The position numbers and the translations under genes are program-made. This document shows, piece by piece, positions 8,961-18,416 of a stretch of 18,416 bases of DNA. The notes beneath the pieces were generated by a model. It did not search any database and had not been told where the DNA came from. It saw only the letters and a program-made list of their open reading frames with translations. The DNA is from Conus ventricosus. Lineage: Eukaryota; Mollusca; Gastropoda; Neogastropoda; Conidae. The stretch spans positions 28,045,517-28,063,932 of the forward strand of contig CM031609.1 in assembly GCA_018398815.1 (NCBI GenBank), in the 5' to 3' direction. The stretch's first letter is position 1. The number at the start of each line of letters is the position of its first letter.

Positions 8961-10640
8961 CTCGCCCGGCCTGCCGTACTTATGCTTCAAGGTGGCACAA
9001 CTATTGGGTTGTCACCAACCCTTCCTTCGCTTGCACAGTTGTCTTCTCTTGTCCCCACCAGGTTGTACACAAGCCCCGTGATCCCTTGAATCCAATCACA
9101 AAATCAACAACGCATATAACAAATCATTGTTCGAATAAAGATGTGGACAATAATAGTCATACAGAATTTTTTCAAAGAGAAAAAAAAGTGTACACTGTGG
9201 GTCTCATTTATAGGGCACCAACACAGAGTAATACCCCCCATCACTCAGTCAGCGCCGAACACCAGCACCGGACGTGGTCTGATTATGGACCCTTTCACCC
9301 ACTCAGCGTTCCATGGCCCACTATCCTCCTCCGCTTTATCAATCCCCGTTCCCAGCCACTGTGACCATACCACCACCCTCTTTATCCACCCCCGCCCACT
9401 TCACGAGAGATCAGATTATTCCAACCTGGAGGGGAATCCAGTTCCCCTTCCCCCACAATGTGTCAAAGGGGAGGAACCCAGTGTTTCCTATTTACCTACA
9501 CCTAACCCCAAATCAAACACAGTACTGACTTCACGTGCAGTTACTCCTCAAAATAAATAACTATCCAATCTAGACCTTTACCAATTATTAATCTTGTGAC
9601 TCTCACATGTTAAATCTGTCATGCAGAACATTCAAAGATAGAAATCCTGCATCATTCATGGTTCTAACCCTTTATTTCAGAGCATATACGTCTATGTTTT
9701 GCTGTTGGTGGTATATTTGTGGAAATATAGAATGAAAACATTAGTGTGTTTATGCAGCAGTTTTGCCGTCACTCGTTGACATAATGGCATTACCATTGCA
9801 ACTTGAAACTTGGAAGCAGCTATGTTGATCTCGGTGTAATACCTAAAAACAAGTGGTTTAGATTATGAAGAATAATTATCAGAATATTTATGATAGCAAA
9901 TTTGTTAATATTCTTTAAATTTCATTCTTGATCTGTTACGAGCTCATGACCAGAATTGCTATGCCTTGCCTTATTGTAATTAGTGAGTTTGCTATCTGAT
10001 AATTGATTATCATTTGAATTTTTTTAATATTGGAATTTTTTTTTTCTTCATCTTCTTTTGTGCCTGTGAGTCTAATGTGTATTTGCAACTGGCAACCACC
10101 CCGTATTGTGCAATACATTGCTATCATTCAATTTTTCGGGTCAATTCCTAATCAAGATACAAGGGTTAGTATTTGCAAACAATGCAGTGTTTCCATCCAT
10201 TTACTCTTGCTGAATCAATCCTAGATGTCTTTGAAGCTGAAACCTGTATCATTTAGTCTGAGATAATAACCACTCAGTCGTAATCCCCCACGGTGAATGC
10301 CTGGCCTTTTAGAGGACTGCCTCCGTGTAGGGTAGTTAAAATAACAACCCTGTACCACAACAATATCAGTTATCTTCCATTATATATAACTCAGACCGAC
10401 AGTTTTTGCATCAACGAATTTTGTTGTGCTAATCATGTAAAAATCGAAGAATAATCTGATGCATGAATGAATCTAAGAATCCACAGGTTCCATCACAACA
10501 CCGTGAACTAAGATCCCATTCTAATTCTAAACCAAAACAAAAACTGGTGTTTAATTTACTATTCAATACAACAGATCAGTCTTTTACGAATAACGTATCA
10601 TAATCGTAATGAGAAAACCCCACAATGTAGAATGAATATG
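8961..10640. other. Stretch with no recognised gene
   Basis: 8961-9560 is C-rich on the + strand with overlapping open frames up to 139 codons (9141-9560). These are Pro/Thr/Ser-rich without any motif I know, and I do not call them genes. 9560-10640 is AT-rich. Part of 10240-10640 could be the 5' portion of the non-LTR element that follows (promoter, first ORF or endonuclease start), but I could not anchor it to a motif. Confidence 0.5.
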
Positions 10641-10683
10641 GGTCGAATCAATCTAAAAAGAAACAAGAGCAATTAATCATTTG

Positions 10684-10977
10684 ATCATTTACAGAAAACC
10701 CCTCCGACCACATAGAATGTGTCAAACAAATTTAATGATAATGCTTGAAGAATGTAACACACAGATGACAAATAAATCAACCTTCTCGTTGATATTAAAA
10801 CATTGATCCTTTTTTAAAAAGCCCAATCACGATGGAACCAAACAGATTGAGAATTAAACCCCACCCCTCTTTCCTGAAACACAGATTGAACGCATTTTAT
10901 AATAAATGGCAACACACAACAAAACAATGTTGAAGGTTTTCACGCCCACATTGCGGCTCAGTGATCACCTATCTGTT
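10684..10977 (+). pseudogene. LINE AP-endonuclease, C-terminal part
   Basis: Nicks target DNA to prime reverse transcription in active relatives. IIYRKP at 10684-10701 matches the 'iYRPP' strand of the domain. A looser D-I-x stretch around 10780 may be the remains of the GDFN motif. SDHLSV at 10960-10977 matches the final catalytic Ser-Asp-His. Stops and frame changes lie between. The N-terminal half was not found with confidence. Confidence 0.6.
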
Positions 10978-11680
10978 ATGCCTACTAGGTTTCAGAAAGG
11001 ACACAAAAATTCCCAAGCCAGGACAACAAACGTTAATTACCAATAGAATTTTGCTAACTTTGAATAAGACGCATTACTTTTCTTTTTTTTTCGACATAAG
11101 CTCAATCAACTTTCCAAACTGTATAGGTTCACTGATCCTGATGAAGCATTTCAATTCAGGCACAAGACATTACCTTATGTCATTGACAAAGCTTCCCTTA
11201 ATAACAAACAAGATAAAACATCCCCAAACCCCACCCCACCAAGGCCCTCGGTTGACCTGCGATGTCATCCTAGGAAGCGATGCGTGTAAAAGAGACATGG
11301 CTGTTAAACGCAAGAAACAATTTCAAGATTTCACAAAAACACCGAAATAAATTACGGCAAATTTTACGTTCAGTTCACGCTAACAATGAAATACATAATC
11401 CATATCATGTATTGGAAAGGTTCTAATAAAATCAAAGTCGATTTGGAAGGAAGCAGTTAACATTCTCAACAAAAAGAAAGTCAAAAAATGTCAGCTCTAT
11501 TAAAGGTGCTTTCCCAACTGATGATAAAATCACCATTTTTCTAAAAAATCAACCTCAACATAACCAATGATAGGACCTCTTTAAAAGTCTTGAGCTACTA
11601 ACACAAGAATTTAGATTTATTCTGATATATAACATCATGACTCTGACGTCCTCCTATTACGTGGTTAGAACGTTTACTTC
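10978..11680 (+). pseudogene. LINE linker between endonuclease and RT
   Basis: An open frame at 10961-11350 (129 codons, frame differing by one from the SDH motif) reads as a basic, Asn/Thr/Lys-rich linker typical of this position, for example near residues NKTHYFSFFFD. Further basic, Asn- and Lys-rich sequence continues to about 11600. There is no catalytic motif. It is assigned by position and composition. Confidence 0.5.
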
Positions 11681-11699
11681 ATCTTACACATCTCAAGCA

Positions 11700-12590
11700 T
11701 ACAGTGCAAATCACGACTGGCCTTGATAATTTAGATGGTAAGATTCTTAAATCATGTGCTCCTAGCATCATAGAACCTCTTTTAAACTTATTTGTCAAAC
11801 ACAGCATTGGTTTAAAAAGCCAAAATTCCCTTAATATTCATAAGCAAGCCAAAATGGTCCTATTTATAACTCTGGAGATTAAACTAACCCCAACAAATTA
11901 ACTGACCTAATTCAATCAAAATTAAATATTCGTTCCTGTCTGTCGAAACCTAAGGAAAAAAACATGTACAAAAACAACTAATTCACATGTTTCGAGAACA
12001 ATTTGCTTCAAACATCATCCCAATCAATCAGGATTTAGAGAAAACCATTCAATGCCAACGTTGCCTTAAACATACCCTCGACCCACTTCGAGGATAGGCT
12101 CGTTAAAATCAAAGAAAACAAAAATCAAAGGGAGTATATGTTTTGGTTGACAATGCAAAAGCTTTGCGGCGTCCATTGACCTAATAAAGCTGCTACGTAA
12201 GTCGCCTTATAAAGACTTTCCTACCAAAACTCTTACTCTTCTTTACATCATTTCTTTTTCTAACACGTTCATACACAATCCAAATTCCAGACACAAAAAA
12301 ATTTAGGATGTTCCCCAAGTGATCCGTTCTAATGGTTCTCACAACTTTTATCCTCTCTATAATGATGATCCTTCCCATATAACGCTACAGGAGGCGTATG
12401 TGAACTGTATCAGATTATACGTCTATTCATTCGAGCCATTCTAATTTGAAAGCAATTAACCACAACTCTGCAGAAGCAATGTTAGTAACTTAATAGATTG
12501 GACATGAGCTGACCACATGTCTTTGAACGACCAAAAAACTAAATACGTGATAATAACTTCGGCGACAAAAACGGGCAAAAAAAAATAACC
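11700..12590 (+). pseudogene. LINE reverse transcriptase domain, frameshifted
   Basis: Motifs appear in canonical order. TGLDNLDGKILKSCAP lies near 11716-11763 (template-grip region of LINE RTs). QSGFRENHS lies at 12025-12051. LVDNAKA at 12143-12163 is followed, one base out of frame, by FAASID (12163-12180), the catalytic 'D.skAFD' block. A degenerate remnant of the Y-A-D-D box lies near 12406-12420. MSLNDQKTKYVIIT from 12517 matches the 'LN..KT' block after it. The catalytic residues are not all readable. The product would synthesise cDNA at the nicked target; this copy cannot as written. Confidence 0.75.
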
Positions 12591-12629
12591 TCAGTCTGCC
12601 CTTCTAAGTACACCTAGGTAGTACAACAT

Positions 12630-13140
12630 TCATGAAGTTGCTACTATACAAAGTTCTAGGTTACAAGCGCAATAATCTTTCCTGGTCACCCCAAATCGAT
12701 ATTTATTCAAACTTATTTCCCAAAAGGTTATTTCAACCTTTCAAAAATAAGAATTACCTCGATGAAACCGCTCAAAAAAAATTCCCTTTCATTAATTTAT
12801 TTCATCATCTAACGATTATCACAACATTCTATGATCAATTCAGTGCAAACACATTAAGATATCTAAAACAGGATTTATAAAACGCTCCCTGAAGTTAGTA
12901 TTTTTAAAAATTACTAGTTTGAAGGACGAACTGAGGACTATACTTAGCGCTGGAATCCTTCCATTATCGTATAAACTCCAGTTTAAACAAAGCCGTTGTA
13001 AAATATAACGAAAAAAATGAACGCGAAATCATCAAGATACACGAAAAATATTGTAATGAGAAAAACCCAGAACAGGTACTTTTAAAACACCGTCCTACGC
13101 CTAATCAGGAGGGGCCCTTGGAACTTCTACCAAATTACCG
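12630..13140 (+). pseudogene. LINE ORF2 C-terminal region
   Basis: The open frame 12632-12880 starts at an ATG and reads KVLGYKRNNLSWSPQID, matching the 'LGv.id..LsW..hi' block that follows RT in CR1/L2/Jockey-type elements. After stops, another frame from about 12922 reads KDELRTILSAGILPLSYKL, with the L..R..Y-type pattern near the ORF2 C-terminus. I see no second zinc knuckle. The order continues the RT domain directly. Confidence 0.6.
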
Positions 13141-13214
13141 TGAAAGATATTTTTTTAAAAGAAAGCATTAGCTCGTTTAAAACATATACAAAGTCATTTC
13201 TCTTTCAGGCACTA

Positions 13215-13690
13215 AACACATTAAATAAAAAATTAGAATATAGTTTGTATAGAACATACCGCCAATTACATTGACAAACAAAGCACAAGACAAACACACA
13301 CGATGCAAAACAACCACTTGGGTCTTCTTCAGGCGAAAAAATAAAAAACCATTTAACATTGGGACAGAGTACAAAACAAAGAACGAAAAAAGAATGAAAA
13401 AAATGACACAAGTATAACCATTTCCGATGTTTTCCAAGATGTTCGGTAGGGCGGAAATGACATGGGGCCACAGCCAGGGGGAAGAATGGGGGAGGAAAAA
13501 AAAAAAATACGGAGGGGGGGGGGGGGTGGGGGGGGGGGGGGGGGGGTTGCGTCGTCGGGGGAGGTGTGTGTGTTGTGATAAGAAGGTGATGATGGCGCGG
13601 TTGTAGTGTCAAGTTTCTATTAGGATGTTGTGATATCTTTGAGATGGTTGTGGTAAGTTGGATGATATAAAGGTAAAGGGAGGGGGGGGG
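13215..13690. repeat. Inverted-repeat arm, left
   Basis: Its reverse complement matches 15800-16235. Anchors are TTTTTTCGCCTGAAGAAG, TTTGTTTGTCAATGT, TGTTAAATG and GTCATTTCCGCC-type segments, then a G run (C run in the partner), then an inner segment with TTGCGTCG...GGTGTGTG...TGATATCTTTGAGATGG. Matching is roughly three quarters of positions by eye, with many 1-3 base indels. The run of G at 13515-13546 lies between the outer and inner parts. Confidence 0.8.
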
Positions 13691-13852
13691 TGGGTGAGGT
13701 TGCCCCTCCTTGTGTTGTTTTAATCGGGGGTGAATTATAATTGCGGTGTGTTTCGTGATTTGGTGTTGTGAAAAATAGTTGTGTGGGGCATGTTTGACAA
13801 GTGGGTGGAGGGTGGGGGGGGGGGTGGGGGGGAGGGGGGGGGGGGGGGGGGG

Positions 13853-13985
13853 GGGGTTGCGTCGGGGATGTTTGTGTGTGTGATAATAAGCGGATAGTGT
13901 GTCTAGTTTAATGAAGGTGTGATATCATTGTTATTGTTGAGGTAATAGTGGAAAGATAATAATGTTAAGGTGAAGGATGGGGGGG
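13853..13985 (+). repeat. Extra copy of the inner arm segment
   Basis: A G run is followed by TTGCGTCGG, a GTGTGTGTGATAATAAG stretch, GTGTCTAGTTTAATGAAGG and TGTGATATCATTGTTATTG. It is a tandem copy of 13550-13685 and also matches the reverse complement of 15825-15955; the GTGTCTAGTTT detail is closer to the right arm than to the left one. The ~165 bp between it and the first copy is GT/G-rich and not repeated elsewhere here. Confidence 0.7.
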
Positions 13986-14014
13986 GTAGAACCAGAGTAA
14001 AAAAAAAATATAAA

Positions 14015-14312
14015 TTTGTGGGGGGGGTGGGGGGGAGGGGGTGTTGTGGGGGGGTGTGGGGGGGTTGGGGGGGGGGGGGTGGGGTGGTGTGGGTGGTGGG
14101 GGGGGGGTGGGGTTGGTGGGGGGTGGGGTTTTTGGGGGGGGTGGGGTGGGCGTGGTGGGGGGGTGTGGGGGGGGGGGGTGGGGGGGGGGGGTGGGGGGGG
14201 GGGGGGGTTTGGGGGGTTGGTGTTTGGGTGGGGTGTTTGGGTTTGGGGGGGGGGGGGGGTTTTGGGGTGGGGGTGGGGGTTTTTTTTTTTTTTGTTTTTT
14301 GGTGTTGTGTTT
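14015..14312 (+). repeat. G/T-only low-complexity block
   Basis: Nearly 300 bp made almost entirely of G runs separated by T, GT or TTT, ending in a 13-base T run. The open frames across it (Gly/Trp/Val on +, Pro/His/Thr on -) are compositional and not genes. Such runs could form G-quadruplexes, or they may be a base-calling artefact. Confidence 0.85.
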
Positions 14313-14319
14313 TGGGGCC

Positions 14320-15640
14320 AAACCTGTGCCTTCACCCCCCCCAACTGTCAACAAAATCATGTACGGTGTTAGCATACACTCCTGTAATTGACAGCAACCC
14401 AAACACACCCAAACATACTTATCACCGTCATCGCATACACACTCCACCATCTATGAATACTTCACAAAACAAAGCAGCCAAAATGACACACAAAAACACC
14501 AACCCGCTCAGGAATAGACCCCATTTTCCCCTCAACCAAGCATGATCACACCGCTCGCAAGCCCAAAGCAGTAACCAGAACAATGTCAGTCTCTGTGATA
14601 AACCCTCATCCCCACACCACGGCAAGACAGACCCACATTCCTCCCTCGCTCAAACCACCCTCAAGGTGGTTGGGGGAGGGGGGGGGGGGTCGGAGGGGGG
14701 GTGGCTGGGGGGGGGGGGGGGGGGGCAGGGGGCTAGGTGGGTAGTGGGTGGGGGAAGGGGATTGGGACAGACCCACAGCCTAAACTCCTCTACCACCCCG
14801 CACACCCTCACCCAACTGTAGGATCCTCAAATCCCAATTGGCACCATGTACATAACCACAAACCCGCCTTCCAAACCAAACCAACCCATGAACACATTCA
14901 AACGTGATAAAAACCTCAAATACCACTCGTGCGGCCAGTTTTGAACAGAACCACAGCTACACCACCAGGAACTCTCACCCTGCTCTAAACCCAACTGCAA
15001 AATACTAAATCTGCCCCCATCACCCAACAAACCAGAAACAAAACCATCCTTTACAGGCCCCAAAGACTCCTTCACAGTCAAAAAACGCAACATTTCTCCA
15101 AGTCAGAGCCGCAACAACAAAAAATGCACATCCACAGCCGAGCTGTGTGAGCCAAGATCACATAGGGGAAAACGTCCAACACGACGCACACCTTTAAACA
15201 CTCATCTTCTCTGACACCTGGCTGGATATCGCTACCACACACCGACCCACACCCCGACGCCCCTACACTACAAACCAACCACACCCAACACAAGCATCTG
15301 ACCATGTCAAAGTTAATGGCACAACTGGCAGTCACAGAGTGACAGCTATTGAACTCACAACTCAAGTGAATTCCCAACTCACATGCCAAACTTGTGGGCA
15401 CACTAACACAGAAACCTCCCCCAAGCCATCAATATCCAACAATAACCAAACACACAATATCCCACCACTTCCACATCATTTGAGCAATATCCCCTACCAA
15501 CACACACACATACACACACACACATACATACCATATTCAACACAACATACACACCACACACTCATACAACACCACCAACCACAATCCGCCTCACTTTCAC
15601 TCAAACAGTAGTTACAGACAGCAACCCTCCGATTCTATTT
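14320..15640. other. C/A-rich interior of the inverted-repeat structure
   Basis: About 1.3 kb with strong C+A excess on the + strand, containing CA-type microsatellite patches near 15500-15530. Minus-strand frames at 14428-14625, 14827-15093 and 15078-15401 are Cys/Trp/Val-rich, as expected from the base skew, and contain no motif that I recognise. A decayed minus-strand gene cannot be excluded. A 12-base direct repeat GACAGACCCACA occurs at 14626-14637 and 14766-14777, flanking the hairpin and G block. Confidence 0.5.
14653..14671. other. Short perfect hairpin near the centre of the inverted repeat
   Basis: AACCACC pairs with GGTGGTT around the five-base loop CTCAA, followed immediately by an ~90-bp G-rich block (14672-14760). 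It lies about 65 bp from the midpoint of the outer inverted arms. Confidence 0.7.
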
Positions 15641-15682
15641 AGAATAAGCCAATTTTGATTATATCCTTCCTCCCCTTAAATT

Positions 15683-15815
15683 CCCCCCCCCCCCCCAAAT
15701 TTTTTTTTTTTTTCCTCAGTTCCCCCACCCCCCCCCCCCCCCCCCTAGTTTTTTCCTCTCCCCTTCCCCCCCCCCCCCCCCTCCCCCTCTCCCCCCCCCC
15801 CGCCCCTTCTTTCCC
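15683..15815. repeat. C-run block of the right arm
   Basis: C runs of 10-20 bases are separated by short T-rich spacers, with one T run after AAA at about 15700. It is the complement-strand counterpart of the G-run blocks in the left half (13680s, 13815-13855, 14015 onward). The Pro-rich frame 15655-15885 is compositional. Confidence 0.85.
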
Positions 15816-16235
15816 CCCTTACCATTATATAAATCCACCCTTAATACCCACTAACCATCACAAAGATATCACACCATCCCAATAAAACTAGACACATAGA
15901 AGACACACAACCACATCATATCACACACAACCACCTACCCGCCTACGCAATCCCCCCCCCCCCCACCCCTCCGAATCCTCTCCCACAATAAACCCCCTGG
16001 CCCCACCCATGACATTTTCCGCCTACCGACCACATGGACAACAACGGATGATCCTTTATTCCATACTTTTTTTTTCGATTCTTTGGTTTGTACTGTCCCA
16101 CATGTTAAATGTGAATTTATTTTTTCGCCTGAAGAAACCCAATGGTTGAAAAGTCATCGTTTCTTTCATGTGCTTTTGTTTGTCAATGTCATGGCGTAAG
16201 TACTAAACAAAAACTCTATTCTTAATTTAGCTCGA
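15800..16235. repeat. Inverted-repeat arm, right
   Basis: Partner of 13215-13690 in opposite orientation. Key shared stretches are ATTTTTTCGCCTGAAGAA at about 16119-16136, TTTGTTTGTCAATGTCATGGCG near 16177-16198, and the inner part around 15825-15955. Similarity stops near TTAATTTAG at 16230. Confidence 0.8.
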
Positions 16236-16431
16236 ACGCCGTCCGTCAGTCACTTGGTTGGGAGGGATGTCCATTTGAAACATATAAAAAAGTAGGCCTA
16301 TACCCTACAATATTTTAGACAAATATTCCCTTCATTGCCCAAAAAAGCTAAAGAAGAATATAAGACAAAGTGACCATTGTAAGCATTTTTAGAAGTTGTT
16401 AGTCATTAGAATCAATTTCCTCATATAAGTT

Positions 16432-16451
16432 GTGGGTGGGTGGGTGGGTGG
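16432..16451. repeat. (TGGG)n short tandem repeat
   Basis: Five consecutive GTGGG/TGGG units are followed by GAGCGCGCGG. Four or more G triplets in close spacing make it a potential G-quadruplex. Confidence 0.9.
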
Positions 16452-16857
16452 AGCGCGCGGCTATCGTGACCACGGCGCCATGGATGCTTGCACGAATATT
16501 GTTTGTCGTTATCTTTGTAGAATTAGACTGTACTTTTTATTAGTTTGCAAGTTAACTAGAGTATTCACTTTTCCTCTTTGTTGCCATATTGACATTTGTG
16601 TTGTGCATGTGCCGTATTTTTTTTTTTACACTCAGGGCTGGGTGAAAAAAACCATGCTGCAATTTGCTTATCTCATCACCATGGAAAAATAAAAATTCGT
16701 AATCGTTTGTTTTCGTCCGTTCTTTTTAAAAGGTAATGTAAAACAGACACCTAACTTCCATAATGTTTATTTTTAATCCTACTGAAATATTGGAATTTTT
16801 ATTCCTTCTGATGTTCGGTCCGCCAACCTGCAAATGGTATCGCCACTGTGAAAAACT

Positions 16858-16904
16858 GCAGGGGCTGCTTGATTCATCAGGTCATAAAGCAGCCTGCAAC
16901 TAAG

Positions 16905-16935
<31 letters not shown>
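16858..16935 (+). repeat. Hairpin followed by a 31-base A run
   Basis: GCAGGGGCTGCTT (16858-16870) pairs imperfectly with AAAGCAGCCTGC (16886-16897), with a 15-base loop. Seven bases later an uninterrupted A run covers 16905-16935. The arrangement resembles the 3' end of a retroposed transcript or SINE, but I find no RNA polymerase III boxes upstream and no clear target duplication, so it may be a simple A tract. Confidence 0.5.
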
Positions 16936-16937
<2 letters not shown>

Positions 16938-18026
16938 CAGCATCAAGCATTGCTCGGAGTAACGAGGGGATAATGAAAATAATGGGCAAACTTGCGGAAA
17001 GAGCATAAGGTGATAGGCAGTGAGGTTCAGAGGTGGGAAAGGGGGAATGACGAAAGGGTTCCGAATCTGTTCAATCGTGCGGATTAGAGAATGAATCCAT
17101 CCACCTGGATGAACGCCTACAGCGGAGATTTCTAATGTCACGGAATGCTTCCCAGTGTAACTGGTAATTCCCCGGATAATGTCGCTATTCGCTCGTGGAA
17201 ATTATTAGTTTTGAATGGGATGCTTCTGTGCGAGTGGCTCACTGTATTTCCAATTCCCGCTAAACAAAAACTTCTAACGACCGTCGTGTTCATCTTAGGG
17301 CCTAGGTTACGCGCGAGGATGTACATGCATAATAATCCGAAAGTTAGCCAGCCTAGAACGACTTTGGGCCAGGTAACCGCAAAGCAAAGAAATACTTAGT
17401 TTTCACAACCAAAGTTAGACATATCATATGTCAATACCTTCCCAAGGCCAGGATGAAACCCCTATTATAATAATTTACATCTTTAAAGAAATGTCCTGTT
17501 CCTGTCTGAACAACACAGCTCAGGCATCCAAGGCTGTAGGATTGCTATCCCCGCAGGTGTGAATCGGGGCTGAGGACTACAGACTTACTTAATGGGCCCT
17601 CCGCCCCTACATACCAAGTGTATCGTTTCTTGTCTGCCTTTCGACTGACCCTGGGAAACGCCCTGTGAGAAAGTACCACATCAGACCACCAGAATGTCCT
17701 GTTGAAGCAGGAAAGGACCCAAACCTGGGATTCTTCCTCAGAGGACAAAGACAACGAAACCACCACCAACCTCATTGAGACAGGCATTGCCTAATACCGG
17801 AAATGTGCCGTCTTCAAAACCTGTCCGCAGAACACAACGATACCGGCAATGTAATTCACTCGGCCAGATGCTTGACGGCGACGTTTTCCCACTGCAGGGT
17901 CCCCAGCAGGTCAGAAACATAGCAGATACACACATGTGAATGCCGTCCTAGTGGAGATTCTCCGACGAGTGTTTATCCATAGCCAATATACAATGACAAT
18001 CTGCCATTAGCCATTAAGGTTGCCCT

Positions 18027-18251
18027 TTAGCGTCTTAATAATAGAAAGCTTTGTGCGTGACTACACCCTATGTTAACACATCGCATAAGCTTCAAAGGTT
18101 TGTGTGCAGCAGGATTGCTTCCAGCTGGCCTTCTGTCATTTTCTTCCGCGAAAAAACAGTAATTCTCTTGGTCCACGACCCAGCCGCACTTTAAATTTCG
18201 GAGGTAGCTACATTCATAAACTGACTTCATATGATTGAAGTATGCGTTCAA
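18027..18251 (-). other. Exon-like open frame, unassigned
   Basis: A 74-codon minus-strand frame whose middle (SVYECSYLRNLKCGWVVDQE and the following residues) has balanced, protein-like composition with spaced cysteines. I recognise no family. There is no supporting neighbour, and splice sites were not identified. It could be part of a host exon or chance. Confidence 0.15.
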
Positions 18252-18416
18252 GATTTAAAAAATTCCCTTTCTTAAAAGCGGTTTTTTTCATAATTTTCCT
18301 GAACCATGAATAATTATTATTCAGTAATTGCATGAATGATAGCCTAATCCTACATGACGGAAAGACGACGACCAGACGAATGCCAACAAGTATTGCACAC
18401 CGTGCGTCACGAGATC

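Larger units (their letters stand above)
10640..13150 (+). mobile_element. Non-LTR retrotransposon (CR1/L2/Jockey-like), decayed
   Basis: About 2.5 kb in which the parts of a LINE ORF2 follow one another in the right order: an endonuclease end with an SDH motif, a linker, reverse transcriptase motifs and a C-terminal region. Each part is in a different frame from the next. The clade is inferred from the AP-endonuclease/RT pairing and the style of the RT motifs (QSGFR...HS; LNDQKTK), and not from a tree. The 5' end may extend upstream of 10640. The 3' end is not marked by a poly-A or simple repeat and is set where similarity to the C-terminal region ends, just before the inverted-repeat arm. 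Confidence 0.75.
16240..18416. other. Largely unassigned sequence
   Basis: No recognised gene, RNA gene or transposon apart from the small items listed separately. Open frames are under 125 codons. Those on the minus strand at 16779-17141 and 17138-17326, and on the plus strand at 17145-17399, carry no motif that I recognise. Confidence 0.5.

Noticed and set aside
9141..9560. 139-codon frame rich in Pro, Ser and Thr
   Set aside because: It overlaps two other frames of similar size on the same strand, has no known motif, and follows the local C-rich composition.
14428..15401. A minus-strand gene made of three successive frames in the inverted-repeat interior
   Set aside because: The Cys/Trp/Val excess follows the G/T skew of that strand, and no domain or splice pattern is recognisable.
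13205..15885. Gly/Trp-rich, Pro-rich and His/Pro-rich frames across the G and C tracts
   Set aside because: They are direct translations of homopolymer and G/T or C-rich runs, with no motif or boundary support.
13168..16234. TTAGCTCG at 13168-13175 and 16227-16234 as an 8-bp target duplication of a hAT-like element
   Set aside because: The left copy lies about 40 bp outside the arm while the right one abuts it, the arm ends do not form defined terminal repeats there, and an 8-base match may be chance.

Overview
The window reads as repeat-rich animal nuclear DNA, most likely from a marine invertebrate such as a crustacean or mollusc. The reasons are long (GT)n/(CA)n microsatellites, an LTR retrotransposon, a CR1/L2/Jockey-like non-LTR element, no compact bacterial-style gene layout, and no intact long reading frame. 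The assignment below phylum level is inference. No host gene could be identified with confidence.

Layout: 1-540 is a GT/GC microsatellite block. 541-2430 is AT-rich sequence without a recognisable gene. 2433-2522 is a second GT microsatellite. 2567-2776 and 8741-8960 are the two halves of one ~36-bp minisatellite, split by an LTR retrotransposon at 2777-8740. That element has TG...CA long terminal repeats of 1,400 and 1,474 bp and a 5-bp GACAG target duplication. Its ~3.1 kb interior carries broken gag, a zinc knuckle, a weak protease region and a possible pre-integrase segment; no reverse transcriptase or integrase core is visible. It resembles an internally shortened Ty3/Gypsy element.

After 8961-10640, which has no recognised feature, a decayed non-LTR retrotransposon lies at about 10640-13150 on the + strand. 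Its endonuclease, linker, reverse transcriptase and C-terminal parts occur in the expected order but in shifting frames. 13215-16235 is a large inverted-repeat structure: ~450-bp arms rich in G on the left and C on the right, an extra partial copy of the inner arm segment, a G/T-rich block, and a ~1.3 kb C/A-rich interior with a small perfect hairpin and G-run close to its centre. 16240-18416 is mostly unassigned, with a (TGGG)n tract, a hairpin followed by a 31-base A run, and one weak exon-like frame.

The same signature recurs everywhere two copies can be compared (LTRs, inverted-repeat arms) or a known protein can be followed: many 1-2 base insertions and deletions, often in homopolymers. 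This suggests imperfectly corrected long-read sequence on top of real decay, so individual frameshifts should not be over-read. The best-supported unusual points are the retrotransposon splitting a minisatellite that reads as a 12-residue protein repeat, the hairpin sitting where a tRNA primer site should be, and the G/C-tract inverted-repeat structure.
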